DNA of 59,923 nt from an uncultured Planctomycetota bacterium (GCA_900318195.1 ONJR01000132.1:1-59923); one strand, 5' to 3'. Counted from the first letter of the stretch, positions 8,768-17,820 are shown. A program made the numbers and translations. The notes: generated by a model not told the origin, from the letters alone.

Positions 8768-9283
8768 ATGGAAAAGAACGTTCGCGTAGGAATACTCATG
8801 GGAAGCGACAGCGACTGGGAGAAGATCAATGGGGTTGCGAAGGCGCTCGACGAATTCAACGTCGGATACGAAATTCATGTTATGAGCGCGCACCGCACTC
8901 CCGACAAGGTTCTCGAATACGCGTCGACCGCGAAATCGCGAGGACTGGGCGTCATTATAGCAGCTGCTGGGGGCGCCGCGCACCTGGCGGGCGTTGTCGC
9001 GTCGCACACGACCTTGCCGGTCATTGGCGTCCCGGTTAAGACCGACATGATGGGCGGACTTGACTCGCTCCTCTCGACCGTTCAAATGCCAGGCGACGTA
9101 CCGGTCGCGACTGTCGGAACCGGCTCGGGAGGCGCGCGGAACGCCGGAATTCTCGCGGTTCAAATCCTCGCGACTGGCGATCCAACGCTAGCGGAGGCGC
9201 TCGTTGCGTTCAAGGAAAAACTCGTCGCGAAAATAGCGGCAAAGGACGCCGCCTTCCAGGAAAAACTTAGTCAACCAAGCTAA
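8768..9283 (+). CDS. purE: N5-carboxyaminoimidazole ribonucleotide mutase PurE
   Basis: Converts N5-CAIR to CAIR in purine synthesis. The 171-residue length is typical of class I PurE. Signatures are GSDSDW near the start (substrate phosphate and ribose site), SAHRTPD with the catalytic His, the GGAAHLAGV glycine-rich loop and the final GSGGARNAG segment. The start at 8768 is chosen because GGAG sits 6 nt upstream; an ATG four codons earlier overlaps a TATAAT. The partner purK is not in the window. It is divergent from the secreted glycosidase-like gene. Confidence 0.95.
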   Translation: MEKNVRVGILMGSDSDWEKINGVAKALDEFNVGYEIHVMSAHRTPDKVLEYASTAKSRGLGVIIAAAGGAAHLAGVVASHTTLPVIGVPVKTDMMGGLDSLLSTVQMPGDVPVATVGTGSGGARNAGILAVQILATGDPTLAEALVAFKEKLVAKIAAKDAAFQEKLSQPS

Positions 9284-9350
9284 ACTGTAACACTTTTATC
9301 TTTTTTAGCGATTTTGATTATTAAGACGTCGGTAATGGTCGATACTGAAA

Positions 9351-9375
9351 AGTAGCGCTTGGTGCGAGCGCTACT
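9351..9375 (+). terminator. Hairpin after purE
   Basis: AGTAGCGCT (9351-9359) pairs perfectly with AGCGCTACT (9367-9375), loop of 7 nt. There is no U tract; it may be a terminator or part of the leader of the next gene. Confidence 0.45.
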
Positions 9376-9446
9376 ACACGAGAAGAGTCCTAGAACGTCG
9401 CGCGATAAATAACAGCACGACGTTCGCAACCAGCCGAGGAATCGCC

Positions 9447-10628
9447 ATGTCAACGCAAGCTCCTATTCTTGACGCCGTAGTCGCGTCGACGCCAGTACCC
9501 CCGCGACCAAACGTCCGATCATGGAGACGCGCGCCGAACGATTCTGCGACATTAGTTGACGAGTCAGGGCTCGCTGCCGAGCTTGATAGACGAGAAAGCG
9601 CGCTCAACGCACGACTCGCCGCTTTCGAGGCAGCCGCGCGCAATTACGCCGACGACGCGATTGTTAAAAGATCAAACGAGCGGCGCGAAGAGGACGAACG
9701 CGCTAAAACGCTCGCAAGCGCGCTCGACCTGCGCGAAAAGGAATTGGATCGGAAACTGAGCGAAATCGAAGACAGGGAGCGTAAACTCGCCGATATCTTT
9801 GCGAATTTCGAATCGCGCGAGGCGGAAATTGCGCGCAAGAACAAATCGTTGCAGGATCGCGAAGAGGAACTGGCGCTACAGACGGAAGCCAAGCGCAACG
9901 ATCTCGATCAGAAGACGGAAATGCTACGCTCGCACGAGGCGCGACTCAGTACGATAACGACCGATCTGGAAGCGCGCGAGAATTTAGTTGCGCAACGCGT
10001 CGAAGAGCTTAAGGAACGCGAGCAAAAGATCGCTAAATATTCGCTCGAAGTGGAAGCGCGCGAGAACGAGCAGGCGCGACGCGCAACGGAGCTCCAAACG
10101 CGCGACGCGAGACTCAAACAGTTCGAAGACCAACTTTCGCAGACGGAAAAGGACGCGCGACGCCGCGCGCGCGAACTCGACGCGCGCGAAACGCAACTGA
10201 GTCAACGCGAGGCGCTCTCGACCGCGCGAGAACGCGAGCAGACGCTCAAAGAGACGCAGCTCAAGTCTTACGAGTCGAAGCTGAAGCAGGAAGAGCAGTC
10301 GCTCGAATCGCGCGACCAGGCGCTCGCGCAACGTAGCGCGTCCCTGGATATGCGCGAAGACGAGATCATGCGTCAATCGGCGTGCTTCCAAGCGCGCGAG
10401 GACGATTTCGCACAGAAGGAGTCCGCGCTCAAAGCGCGTGAGAAAGAGATTCGAAGATTGCGCGGTGAAAGCGATCAAGCAACCTTGCGCCTACTCGAAA
10501 CGCAAGGCAGGCTCGACGAAAAAGAACGACTCTTTGAAGAGCGATCTCGCCAAGCGCTCGACACGATACGACGGCAGAAGGCGTTGCTGCTGCAACTGCG
10601 CCAAGATCTAGAGAAAGAAGTCGCGTAA
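9447..10628 (+). CDS. Long coiled-coil protein
   Basis: A 393-residue soluble protein. After about 45 proline-containing residues it is one uninterrupted coiled coil (about 45-390) made of near-repeated blocks with the word ARE, LKE or REE every 14 or so residues, giving repeated phrases such as LEARENL and LDMREDE. Composition is extreme: Arg, Glu, Ala, Leu, Gln, Lys. There is no ATP-binding or DNA-binding head, so it is not a full SMC protein. It could be a cytoskeletal or scaffold filament, or a tether; function is unknown. GAGG precedes the ATG by 8 nt. A strong terminator follows. Confidence 0.75.
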   Translation: MSTQAPILDAVVASTPVPPRPNVRSWRRAPNDSATLVDESGLAAELDRRESALNARLAAFEAAARNYADDAIVKRSNERREEDERAKTLASALDLREKELDRKLSEIEDRERKLADIFANFESREAEIARKNKSLQDREEELALQTEAKRNDLDQKTEMLRSHEARLSTITTDLEARENLVAQRVEELKEREQKIAKYSLEVEARENEQARRATELQTRDARLKQFEDQLSQTEKDARRRARELDARETQLSQREALSTAREREQTLKETQLKSYESKLKQEEQSLESRDQALAQRSASLDMREDEIMRQSACFQAREDDFAQKESALKAREKEIRRLRGESDQATLRLLETQGRLDEKERLFEERSRQALDTIRRQKALLLQLRQDLEKEVA

Positions 10629-10650
10629 CGCAAGTGGACCATATGAACAA

Positions 10651-10694
10651 ACGAAGCCGTTCTGATCGTCTTTCTGCGATCAGAACGGCTTCGT
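10651..10694. terminator. 18-bp perfect hairpin after the coiled-coil gene
   Basis: The left arm 10651-10668 pairs without mismatch with the right arm 10677-10694; the loop is TCTTTCTG. No U tract follows on the plus strand. Confidence 0.7.
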
Positions 10695-10759
10695 TCGCTA
10701 CGTCATACTGAGCGCTCGTAGAGGTCGCGCGCCCCGCTTTATTGGTCGCCGCTTCTATG

Positions 10760-10765
10760 TATAAT
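10760..10765 (+). promoter_or_regulatory. Possible -10 box of dsbD
   Basis: TATAAT 63 nt before the dsbD start, preceded directly by TG. The -35 region (TTTATT near 10738) is poor. Confidence 0.4.
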
Positions 10766-10827
10766 GATGACGTCGGCGCTCTCGAGCGTTCGACCATACG
10801 CACACCTCAAGCCTTAGGAGCCGATTT

Positions 10828-12909
10828 ATGAAAACCAACGCGTGTATTGGCAATAACGCGCTTACGATTTTAATTCTCGCGATCACCGTCGCGTTCTCCT
10901 GCGCGACAGCGCGCGCGCAATTCTCGACTTCTAACGACGCTAGCGGCGGGTTCTCTGCGAAAGACTTCGGCGCCGGACTGTCGTTCTCGTCGAGCTTTTC
11001 CGAGTCGACGGAGGAGACGATTAAGGTTGTGGCTAAGATTGTCGTCGCGCCGGAAGTGGAAGTGAACGAGTCGAACGAAGACGAGCGCGCGCCAATCGGC
11101 TACGTGGCGATTACAACCACGATTGCCGACGGCTGGCATATCTATTCGCCCACGCAGGGAGAAGGCGGCAAACCGACGACTTTTAAAAAGCTGTCGTCCA
11201 AAGACGCTGACCTTGAGTTCGGCGCTCCGATTCTGGCGAGCGAAATAACGCTGGCGCAAGACGCGCTCGGCTCGACTCTGGAAGAGTTGTTCGGTAAGGT
11301 TGAGTGGCTCATACCGATCTATGTCTCGAACGCGTCGGTCGATCTGGCGTCTCTCGTCGTCAAGGGCGAAGTCGACGCGCTCGCGTGCTCCGAGGGCGAA
11401 GGCGGCGCCTGCGTGCCGCAGAACGTAAAATTTACCGCGCGATTCAGCGACAAGCTCGACGTCGCGCCAATTTTAGCGGAGGCGCGCGAACTCTCGCAAG
11501 CGACCGGCGAACGTCAAAGTCCTGAGTCGAACGACTACGAGACGGCGTCGTCGACTTCGAATGGCGAAACGCAGGAAACTGACGCAAACGCGCAAAGTTC
11601 AGTAACGACCTTCGCGTCCCGAAATATTTTAGCGCTCCTTGCGATCGCGTTTTTAGGCGGATTTATCTTGAACTTTACGCCATGCGTGTTGCCGGTCGTC
11701 GGTCTAAAGATCCTGTCGTTTTTTCAGCAGGCAGGCAAGAGTCGCAAGCGCGCTTTTATGCTCAACGCGTGGTACGCTGTTGGAACGCTACTCGTTTTCG
11801 GCGCCTTGGCGTTTGCTAGCGTCGGTCTGAGTTTCCTCTTTACGCGCGCGCTCTTCCAAATCATTATGAGCGCGATTGTTTTCGTTATGGCGTTGAGTCT
11901 TATGGGAGTCTGGGAATTACAGACCCCGGCGTTCCTAGGGGGCGAGAAGTCGAACGAGCTCGCTGAGAAAGAGGGCGCGGTTGGCGCGGTATTTAAAGGC
12001 GTAATTACGACCTTGCTGGCGATTCCATGCGGCGCGCCGCTACTAAGTCCGGCGCTCGACTGGGCGAGTGAAACCTCGCGACAAGGGGACGTCGCGCTCG
12101 TCGTTGTGATTTATCTGGTAATTGGTCTGGGTATGGCGTCCCCCTTCTTAATTGCAGGCGCGTTCCCGGAACTACTGAAATTCTTCCCGAAACCTGGCGC
12201 GTGGATGGAAACGTTCCGCAAGACAATGGGGTATTTCCTGCTAATCGCCGCGCTTTGGATTATCTATTCCGCGCCGATTGAATACCAGCTTCCGACGATC
12301 GCGTTACTCTTTGCGTTATGGTTCGCGTGCTGGAATATCGGGCGGAACCAGTATGAAATTGAAGCGGGCGGTAAAAAGGCGATCGGCTGGGTTATTTCGC
12401 TGGTCGTCGTACTTATTGTGGCGCTCTTCTCCTTTAACTTCCCGAGCAATCCGATTAAGACGACGCTACAGAGCGCAAGCGAAGCAAAGATGACACGCTG
12501 GGCGATTCGCGCGACCCGGGACGGACGACTCAAGCAAGAGCATTGGGCGCTATTCGATCGCGAAACGCTTGAACGCGAACTCGCCAACGGTCGCCCCGTC
12601 GTCGTCGACTTCACCGCCGACTGGTGCATGAACTGCAAGTTCCTTGAAAAGACCATTCTCCATACGCAAGAGATCCAAGAGGCGTTCGACGCTAAAAACG
12701 CGCTTACTCTGACTGCCGACTGGACTAACCAAGACGCGCAGACGCCAGACGTCGTCGCGATCAACGAACTACTCGACGCGCACGGAGCGCGACAAGTGCC
12801 GACCCTAATGATCTTCACGCCAGGCGCGCCTGACGCGCCCGTCGTTCTCCGAGGGCTCTATACGAAATCGGCGCTACTTGAGGCGATTGAGAAGATTAGC
12901 GATAAATAG
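10828..12909 (+). CDS. dsbD: Thiol:disulfide interchange protein DsbD
   Basis: Carries reducing power from cytoplasmic thioredoxin across the inner membrane. It has all three parts in 693 residues: signal peptide (1-30); a periplasmic N-terminal domain (about 65-210) with Cys187 and Cys195; an eight-helix membrane domain (about 265-470) with Cys286 in FTPCVLP and Cys401 in IPCGAPLL; and a C-terminal thioredoxin domain with WCMNC (Cys600, Cys603) and a cis-Pro near 658. The N-terminal cysteines are spaced CX7C instead of the usual CX5C. AGGAG lies 7 nt before the ATG. It is a single gene between two terminators. Confidence 0.92.
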   Translation: MKTNACIGNNALTILILAITVAFSCATARAQFSTSNDASGGFSAKDFGAGLSFSSSFSESTEETIKVVAKIVVAPEVEVNESNEDERAPIGYVAITTTIADGWHIYSPTQGEGGKPTTFKKLSSKDADLEFGAPILASEITLAQDALGSTLEELFGKVEWLIPIYVSNASVDLASLVVKGEVDALACSEGEGGACVPQNVKFTARFSDKLDVAPILAEARELSQATGERQSPESNDYETASSTSNGETQETDANAQSSVTTFASRNILALLAIAFLGGFILNFTPCVLPVVGLKILSFFQQAGKSRKRAFMLNAWYAVGTLLVFGALAFASVGLSFLFTRALFQIIMSAIVFVMALSLMGVWELQTPAFLGGEKSNELAEKEGAVGAVFKGVITTLLAIPCGAPLLSPALDWASETSRQGDVALVVVIYLVIGLGMASPFLIAGAFPELLKFFPKPGAWMETFRKTMGYFLLIAALWIIYSAPIEYQLPTIALLFALWFACWNIGRNQYEIEAGGKKAIGWVISLVVVLIVALFSFNFPSNPIKTTLQSASEAKMTRWAIRATRDGRLKQEHWALFDRETLERELANGRPVVVDFTADWCMNCKFLEKTILHTQEIQEAFDAKNALTLTADWTNQDAQTPDVVAINELLDAHGARQVPTLMIFTPGAPDAPVVLRGLYTKSALLEAIEKISDK

Positions 12910-12927
12910 CTCAAATGGACTAAGAAT

Positions 12928-12971
12928 CCTGCGCCCTTCTCGTGTTCCATGAAACATAGTAAGGGCGCAGG
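12928..12971 (+). terminator. Terminator of dsbD
   Basis: CCTGCGCCCTT (12928-12938) pairs over 11 bp with AAGGGCGCAGG (12961-12971), 22-nt loop. There is no clear U tract. Confidence 0.6.
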
Positions 12972-13133
12972 TAGCAATTTGAGAATTTAAGACGCAGGGC
13001 AACTCGCTACGACAGATTGGTATCAAGTTACCTTGCGTTTGTTCTCCTTGTATGCAATATGGTTGCGCTAGGGAGGTTATAAGTGAAGCGCCGTCCACGC
13101 TTCAATCTGTATGCAAGCGCTCGCGCTAAAATC

Positions 13134-13170
13134 AACGCGGCGTCGAACCGATTAAGTTCGACGCCGCGTT
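13134..13170 (-). terminator. Terminator of the LRR lipoprotein gene
   Basis: A perfect 15-bp stem (13134-13148 with 13156-13170), loop CGATTAA. On the minus strand it is followed by GATTTTAG. Confidence 0.75.
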
Positions 13171-13213
13171 ACACTGTCTAGCGGTTCCACACGCCAACCC
13201 AGGCGTCAACAAC

Positions 13214-14746
13214 CTAGCCTTCCGTACTAATGGAAATCTTCGGGTTCTTCTTCTTGAACTCTTCGCGCAACTTGACGCCCGCGTCAGACGAATCGCCGAA
13301 CTTCGTGTCTTTAACGTAGATTTTGCGCAGATTCTTCATATCGGCGAGCTTCATGAACGCTTCCGGCGAAATCCCGGTGTTCTCGCGAAGGTCGAGCGTT
13401 ACCAGAGAGTCCATCTTGACGATTTCATCGATCGTGGCGTCGGTGTTCTTACCACCGGACGCGCGTATGCGAAGGTTTTTGAGTCCCTTCATATTCTCGG
13501 CGATTATTTTAACCGTCTCGTCGGTCACGGGAACGGAGAAGAAATACAGAGTCTCCATATTTTTCCAGTTCTCACATCCGCAGAGCTGATTGAGCGTGTC
13601 CGCTGAGATAGCTAATTCAGAGAGCTCGACGAACGTTAGTTTCTTAAGTTCTTTCAAAGACGCGACGCCGTCGTCGGACGCGCTGAGGTCGCGAAGCTCG
13701 AGACGTTGCAGACCAAGATTCGCAAGTCCCTTGATTCCGTCGTCGGTAAAGCCCTTACAACGGAAAATGCGCAGTCCGGTGAGGGACGGATAACTTGCAA
13801 AGGTCTCGGCGCATGCATTGTCGATTCCACAGTCTTGGAACTCGACAAACTTCAAGTTCGGCGCGGCGGCAAGATAAGCAACCCCGTCGTTCGTAATACC
13901 AAATCGGAAGTAAACCTCTTCCAGTGTCGCAATGCGCGCAAGGTATTTCGCGCCGGAGTCGGAAATATCGGAGCATCCGCGCAAGTCGACGATCTTCAGC
14001 GTTGTCGACTTTGAAATCTTATTGACGCCAGAATTCTTGAACGAGTTATAATACGCGTTGAGGCGCTCTAGCTTCGGGAACTCTTGGATGACGGTAAGGT
14101 CTTTGTCCTCGAGCTTGAGATTGCGGCGAATATCAAGCGTCGTGAGATTCTCCCACGTCTTGAACATTTCGAGAGTCGCAACGGTAATATCTGAATTCTG
14201 TATCGTCGCCGACTTGATATTCTTCAGACCGCTGAGCTTCGCTAGCATCTCGTCGTTAAAGACAGCGCCCAGGAAGAAGAAGCTTTCCAAATCGGCTAGA
14301 CGTCCGAAGAGTTCCATATCCTCAAGAGTCGTATCCGACGATTCAACGCGAATACCGATAATCGCGCCGTTCTTCGCCGTCGTTACGGAGCCGCGAAGTT
14401 CATCAACGCGCGCCTTCGCAGCGTCGATATCCTCTTTGCTGGCGAGCGGCGCGGGCATTGCGGGCATTGCGGGCTTCGGCTTCACAACAGGCGCGGCTTG
14501 CGGCACGGCAACCGGCGCCGCAACGTGCGTGGCGTCGTACTTCGCAACGTACTCGGCAAGTTTCGCGTCGTCGACCGCTTCAGGCTCATGAAACATCGTC
14601 TGATCTGACGTGTCCTTAACCGCAGGATCGAGCGCGTCCGGTTTATAGAAGTAATTCACGCCCGGATGTAGACTCGAGTCGCCGCATCCGCCAAGAAGAA
14701 ATGCGCAAGCACAAGCCGCGCAGAGTGAAACCGTCAGCTTTTTCAT
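13214..14746 (-). CDS. Leucine-rich-repeat lipoprotein
   Basis: A 510-residue lipoprotein. The signal peptide ends in LLGGC, so the protein is lipid-anchored. After an Ala/Pro linker (about 70-125) comes a long array of ribonuclease-inhibitor-type leucine-rich repeats (about 140-500) of about 24 residues, with repeating LxxLxLRxx segments such as NLTTLDIRRN and GLQRLELRD. Proteins of this sort are common in planctomycetes and bind other proteins; the partner is unknown. The start is MKKLTV at 14746, with GGAG 10 nt upstream; the frame is open for 25 more codons without a ribosome site. Confidence 0.85.
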   Translation of the reverse strand: MKKLTVSLCAACACAFLLGGCGDSSLHPGVNYFYKPDALDPAVKDTSDQTMFHEPEAVDDAKLAEYVAKYDATHVAAPVAVPQAAPVVKPKPAMPAMPAPLASKEDIDAAKARVDELRGSVTTAKNGAIIGIRVESSDTTLEDMELFGRLADLESFFFLGAVFNDEMLAKLSGLKNIKSATIQNSDITVATLEMFKTWENLTTLDIRRNLKLEDKDLTVIQEFPKLERLNAYYNSFKNSGVNKISKSTTLKIVDLRGCSDISDSGAKYLARIATLEEVYFRFGITNDGVAYLAAAPNLKFVEFQDCGIDNACAETFASYPSLTGLRIFRCKGFTDDGIKGLANLGLQRLELRDLSASDDGVASLKELKKLTFVELSELAISADTLNQLCGCENWKNMETLYFFSVPVTDETVKIIAENMKGLKNLRIRASGGKNTDATIDEIVKMDSLVTLDLRENTGISPEAFMKLADMKNLRKIYVKDTKFGDSSDAGVKLREEFKKKNPKISISTEG

Positions 14747-14901
14747 TATATATTGACTCCTAACACACGCCGTCTTGCGAGCGACGATCATTCGGTATAT
14801 TCGCATATGCGCCGCGCGCAACGCGAGCTTTCTGTCCGCACAAGGTTACCGCGCGCGAACGCCTAATGGCGCACACAACGCACAGGAAACCGTCTGCCAC
14901 A

Positions 14902-14910
14902 ATTATAGCA
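14902..14910 (-). promoter_or_regulatory. Extended -10 promoter of the LRR lipoprotein
   Basis: The minus strand reads TGCTATAAT, an extended -10 box, about 150 nt before the start codon. The -35 region is poor. Confidence 0.5.
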
Positions 14911-15022
14911 AAAGGGCGCTTATTGAAAAGAGAATAAGCAAAAACATTCGTTTCAATTTTCCTACTTTCAATATTTTAAACCGATTATAACGATTCTCGC
15001 GACCATAACAGCGCGGCAGAGG

Positions 15023-15370
15023 CTATTCCAACGCACTTCGGATTTTCTCACGCAACTCGCTTTCAGCGACCCCCTCGATGACGAACTTCTTTTGAGAAGC
15101 AAGTTCTCCGCTCGCTAATGTAATCTGCGATTTGCGCAATTTCAGCGTTTTTGCAAGAACTTCAATGATCGCCTTATTGGCCTTGCCCTTCTCGGGAACT
15201 TGGGTAACGCAAACTTTGAGAGCGCCGTCTAACGCTGCGCGCAGTTCGTTTTTACCAGCGCCCGGTTGCGCCTTGACTGGTAAAATCACGTCGTTTCCAC
15301 GTGTTTCCAGAGCGATTGTTTTAACGGCGTCGAGTGGATTGAGCGCGCTTTCATCCTTCGGTTTGGGCAT
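15023..15370 (-). CDS. yggU: DUF167 family protein (YggU-like)
   Basis: A 115-residue protein of the UPF0235/DUF167 fold. Typical signatures are the VKAQPGAGKNE stretch after the first strand, the VPEKGKANKAIIEVLAK helix, and SGELASQKKFVI near the end. The family is widespread and of uncertain function. The first 25 residues are an extension over the E. coli protein. AGGAGG lies 5 nt before the ATG. It stands alone, about 280 nt upstream of the LRR lipoprotein. Confidence 0.9.
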   Translation of the reverse strand: MPKPKDESALNPLDAVKTIALETRGNDVILPVKAQPGAGKNELRAALDGALKVCVTQVPEKGKANKAIIEVLAKTLKLRKSQITLASGELASQKKFVIEGVAESELREKIRSALE

Positions 15371-15647
15371 TGTGCCTCCTAGTAATATCGCAACGTTCCG
15401 TTTGTCGTAGCAAAAAAGGTTGAAAAAATAAAAAACGCTTGCGCTCGACTAGTAAAAGCGATATACTTACATATAGGAATGAACGCCTTGACGAGCGTCG
15501 CGCGAGGTTATTGAGACCAGTATATAGAAAGCGTCGCGCGCGTCAACCTCCAACTCGGTTGCGCGCACAACGGTTCGCGCCGTGCGTAACATGAGTCGTC
15601 TAGGCTTGGTTTCACGTGAGTCGGACTATCCGACGTCAGGAGCGGTT

Positions 15648-16370
15648 ATGAAAAGAAGAGACCTTTTGAAAGCGGTCGTCGGCAGCGTAGCCGGCGCGAG
15701 CTTTACCGGATTCGCTGCGTCTTCCGCGCGCGCTAATGTCGCGGCGACGACGGCGGCACAACCAGCAAACGAACCTACAGGCAATTCAATGAAAAAATAC
15801 GACAACGACTTTTTCTACAAGAATGGCGTCTTCCAGCAAGACAAGGCTTTTGAAGCGTTCTATGAGATGTTCGCGGAAATGAATTATTCGCTCGCGGACT
15901 CGCTTCGCACGAACAAGGACTTCTGGGTCTCCGACTTCGGGCTCGGCGACTTTGCGAACGTCGGCATGGGCGGAATTTTCTTCTTCAACGACAAGGAATT
16001 CCGTTATTTCGGGCACGACATTTACCTTCTTCCTGGTCAAATGATTCCGGAACATCGTCATGAAGCGGCTGAAGGTTTGCCGGCGAAGCACGAATCTTGG
16101 CAGGTGCGCAACGGCAGTATTTTCAATTTCTCCGAAGGCGGCGAGAAGACGCCTCAGGTTCTCGCAATGTTGCCGAAGAGCCAGCTTGACGCGAACGCGA
16201 TCACATGCTTCAACTACAAGAAGATGACGGTCGGCGATCAGGACAAACTAGGACGCCTTACGGCGCCGCACTTCATGATGGCGGGTTCGGACGGCGCGAT
16301 CGTGACGGAATACGCGTGCTATCACAGCATGGACGGTCTGAAATTCACGAATCCGAAGGCCCATCCGTAA
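15648..16370 (+). CDS. Tat-exported cupin related to D-lyxose isomerase
   Basis: A 240-residue protein with a twin-arginine signal (KRRDLLK at 2-8, hydrophobic core, cut near SARA at 29). The core is a cupin: FWVSDFGLGDFANVG (92-106) closely resembles the same segment of bacterial D-lyxose isomerase (aldose-ketose isomerase, Mn-dependent), followed by PEHRHEAAE with His136 and His138, and His148/Glu149 as likely metal ligands. An exported isomerase would be unusual, so another sugar-binding role is possible. The start at 15648 has AGGAG 5 nt upstream. The VOC-like gene follows after 59 nt, so they are probably cotranscribed. Confidence 0.7.
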   Translation: MKRRDLLKAVVGSVAGASFTGFAASSARANVAATTAAQPANEPTGNSMKKYDNDFFYKNGVFQQDKAFEAFYEMFAEMNYSLADSLRTNKDFWVSDFGLGDFANVGMGGIFFFNDKEFRYFGHDIYLLPGQMIPEHRHEAAEGLPAKHESWQVRNGSIFNFSEGGEKTPQVLAMLPKSQLDANAITCFNYKKMTVGDQDKLGRLTAPHFMMAGSDGAIVTEYACYHSMDGLKFTNPKAHP

Positions 16371-16429
16371 TGGATCGTTTATACCGCGCAGGCAAGCAAG
16401 ATTAACCGTCATATTAAAAGGAACGTCTT

Positions 16430-16756
16430 ATGCTCAAACCGGGTCTACGCTATAGCCACATCGGCATTCCCACCAAAGAGCGCACGGATCTACCGATCTA
16501 CCTCGAAGGTTGCAAGGTTCACATCAACGACTTCAACGACGAGCCCTACGCCGTCGAATGGCTCAATTTCGAAGACGGCAGTCCGTTTCCGGAGATTCTC
16601 CAGAAGCAAGCGCACGTCGCTTATGAATGCGATAATCTCGAAGAAGCCATGAAGGGCTACAAGGTTCTCGTCGAGCCGTTCGACGCTGGACCGGGTCTCA
16701 AATGCGCCTTTATCGAAGCGGACGGACTGGGAATCGAACTCATGGAGCGCAGCTAA
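16430..16756 (+). CDS. Small VOC/glyoxalase-like protein
   Basis: A 108-residue cytoplasmic protein with the beta-alpha-beta-beta-beta pattern of the vicinal oxygen chelate superfamily: RYSHIGIPT at the start (strand with first His ligand), QAHVAYECDNLEEAM in the middle and AFIEADGLGIELMERS at the end (final Glu ligand). The short length means it would act as a dimer. AAAGGA lies about 7 nt before the ATG. It follows the D-lyxose-isomerase-like gene, so a role in sugar or reactive carbonyl metabolism is possible but not shown. Confidence 0.75.
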   Translation: MLKPGLRYSHIGIPTKERTDLPIYLEGCKVHINDFNDEPYAVEWLNFEDGSPFPEILQKQAHVAYECDNLEEAMKGYKVLVEPFDAGPGLKCAFIEADGLGIELMERS

Positions 16757-16798
16757 ACGCTCGCTTTGTTGAATAACGCCCTTCCCCGAGCGTAAAAG

Positions 16799-16838
16799 AG
16801 CCGACAAGCCGTTCTCGCGACGACTTGTCGGCTTTCTT
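16799..16838. terminator. Terminator between the VOC-like gene and panC
   Basis: AGCCGACAAG (16799-16808) pairs with CTTGTCGGCT (16824-16833) and is followed by TTCTTTA. It serves the plus-strand gene and probably also panC, which converges on it. Confidence 0.8.
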
Positions 16839-16862
16839 TACGCCGTTCCATAGAACGAAAGA

Positions 16863-17753
16863 TTACTTGCGGTCAATGATCTTGTTGTCAATGAGTCGCG
16901 TAGCGCCGATACGCACGGCAAGTAGAACGACTGCGTTGCCGGCGACGCGCTCGAGAGGTTGCAACGACTTCGGATCGGCGACGCGCATATAGTCGATTTT
17001 AGCGCTCGGCGCGCTCTCGATAATAGCGCGCATTTCAGCATAGATTGCGTTCGCGTCTCGTTCGCCGGCGCGTATCATTTCTTCGGCTTTCGCGAGCGCT
17101 TCGCTCAGAACGAGAGCCTCTTTACGTTCTTCGTTCGAAAGATACTGATTACGGCTACTCATTGCCAACCCGTCGCGTTCGCGGATAATTGGCAACATTT
17201 CAATCTGAATCGGCACGTTAAGATCGTCAATCATCTTCTGAACGACCTGAACCTGTTGATAGTCCTTCTGCCCGAAATAAGCGACGTCTGCACGCGAGAT
17301 ATTAAAGAGTTTGAGGACAACAGTTGCAACGCCGTCGAAGTGCGTCGGGCGAAACTCTCCTTCCAGTAGTTGCGAGACGCCGCCGACGTGAACCTTGGCG
17401 TCGAATCCCTCGGGGTACATATCGCTCGGTTTCGGCGCGAAAATGTAGTCCGCCCCGATTTTGGAGAGTAGATTGATATCGGCGTCCAGAGTTCTCGGGT
17501 ATTTATCGAAATCTTCTCCGGGCGCGAACTGAGTCGGGTTGACGAAATCAGAAACAATAACGACGTCGCATTCGTTTTTAGCGGCGATCGCTAGGCTGAG
17601 GTGCCCTAGGTGTAACGCGCCCATAGTGGGCACTAGCCCAATGCGCTTCCCTTGCGCGCGCAAAGCGTCTGCGCGTTTGCACATTTCCTTTACGTCGACG
17701 ACTAAATACGGTTTGAGTTCCTCTTCTTTTCCATTAAACTCGGCTTCTGCCAT
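16863..17753 (-). CDS. panC: Pantothenate synthetase PanC
   Basis: Joins pantoate and beta-alanine with ATP to make pantothenate. The 296-residue protein has the full set of signatures: PTMGALHLGH (42-51) with the HIGH-like HLGH, the FVNPTQF segment, TVVLKLFN, the FGQKDYQQ motif and MSSRNQYL, the KMSKS-like part. The start is MAEAEF at 17753 with GGGAG 7 nt upstream; the frame stays open for 44 more codons back into ruvB, but no ribosome site is seen there. It follows ruvB with a 67-nt gap, giving a probable ruvA-ruvB-panC transcript. Confidence 0.95.
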   Translation of the reverse strand: MAEAEFNGKEEELKPYLVVDVKEMCKRADALRAQGKRIGLVPTMGALHLGHLSLAIAAKNECDVVIVSDFVNPTQFAPGEDFDKYPRTLDADINLLSKIGADYIFAPKPSDMYPEGFDAKVHVGGVSQLLEGEFRPTHFDGVATVVLKLFNISRADVAYFGQKDYQQVQVVQKMIDDLNVPIQIEMLPIIRERDGLAMSSRNQYLSNEERKEALVLSEALAKAEEMIRAGERDANAIYAEMRAIIESAPSAKIDYMRVADPKSLQPLERVAGNAVVLLAVRIGATRLIDNKIIDRK

Positions 17754-17820
17754 GACGCTCTCCCAAAAGTTTCCAAGACGTAAAAGCGACCGAGGCGCAG
17801 TTCCACGTTTGCGCGCTCGC

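Larger units (their letters stand above)
12910..13213. other. Intergenic region with two terminator hairpins
   Basis: Convergent spacer between dsbD and the leucine-rich-repeat lipoprotein. It holds one hairpin for each gene. I see no gene in the 160 nt between them. Confidence 0.6.

Noticed and set aside
12264..12818. 184-codon frame opposite dsbD
   Set aside because: Antisense to the thioredoxin and membrane domains of DsbD, which are fully supported.
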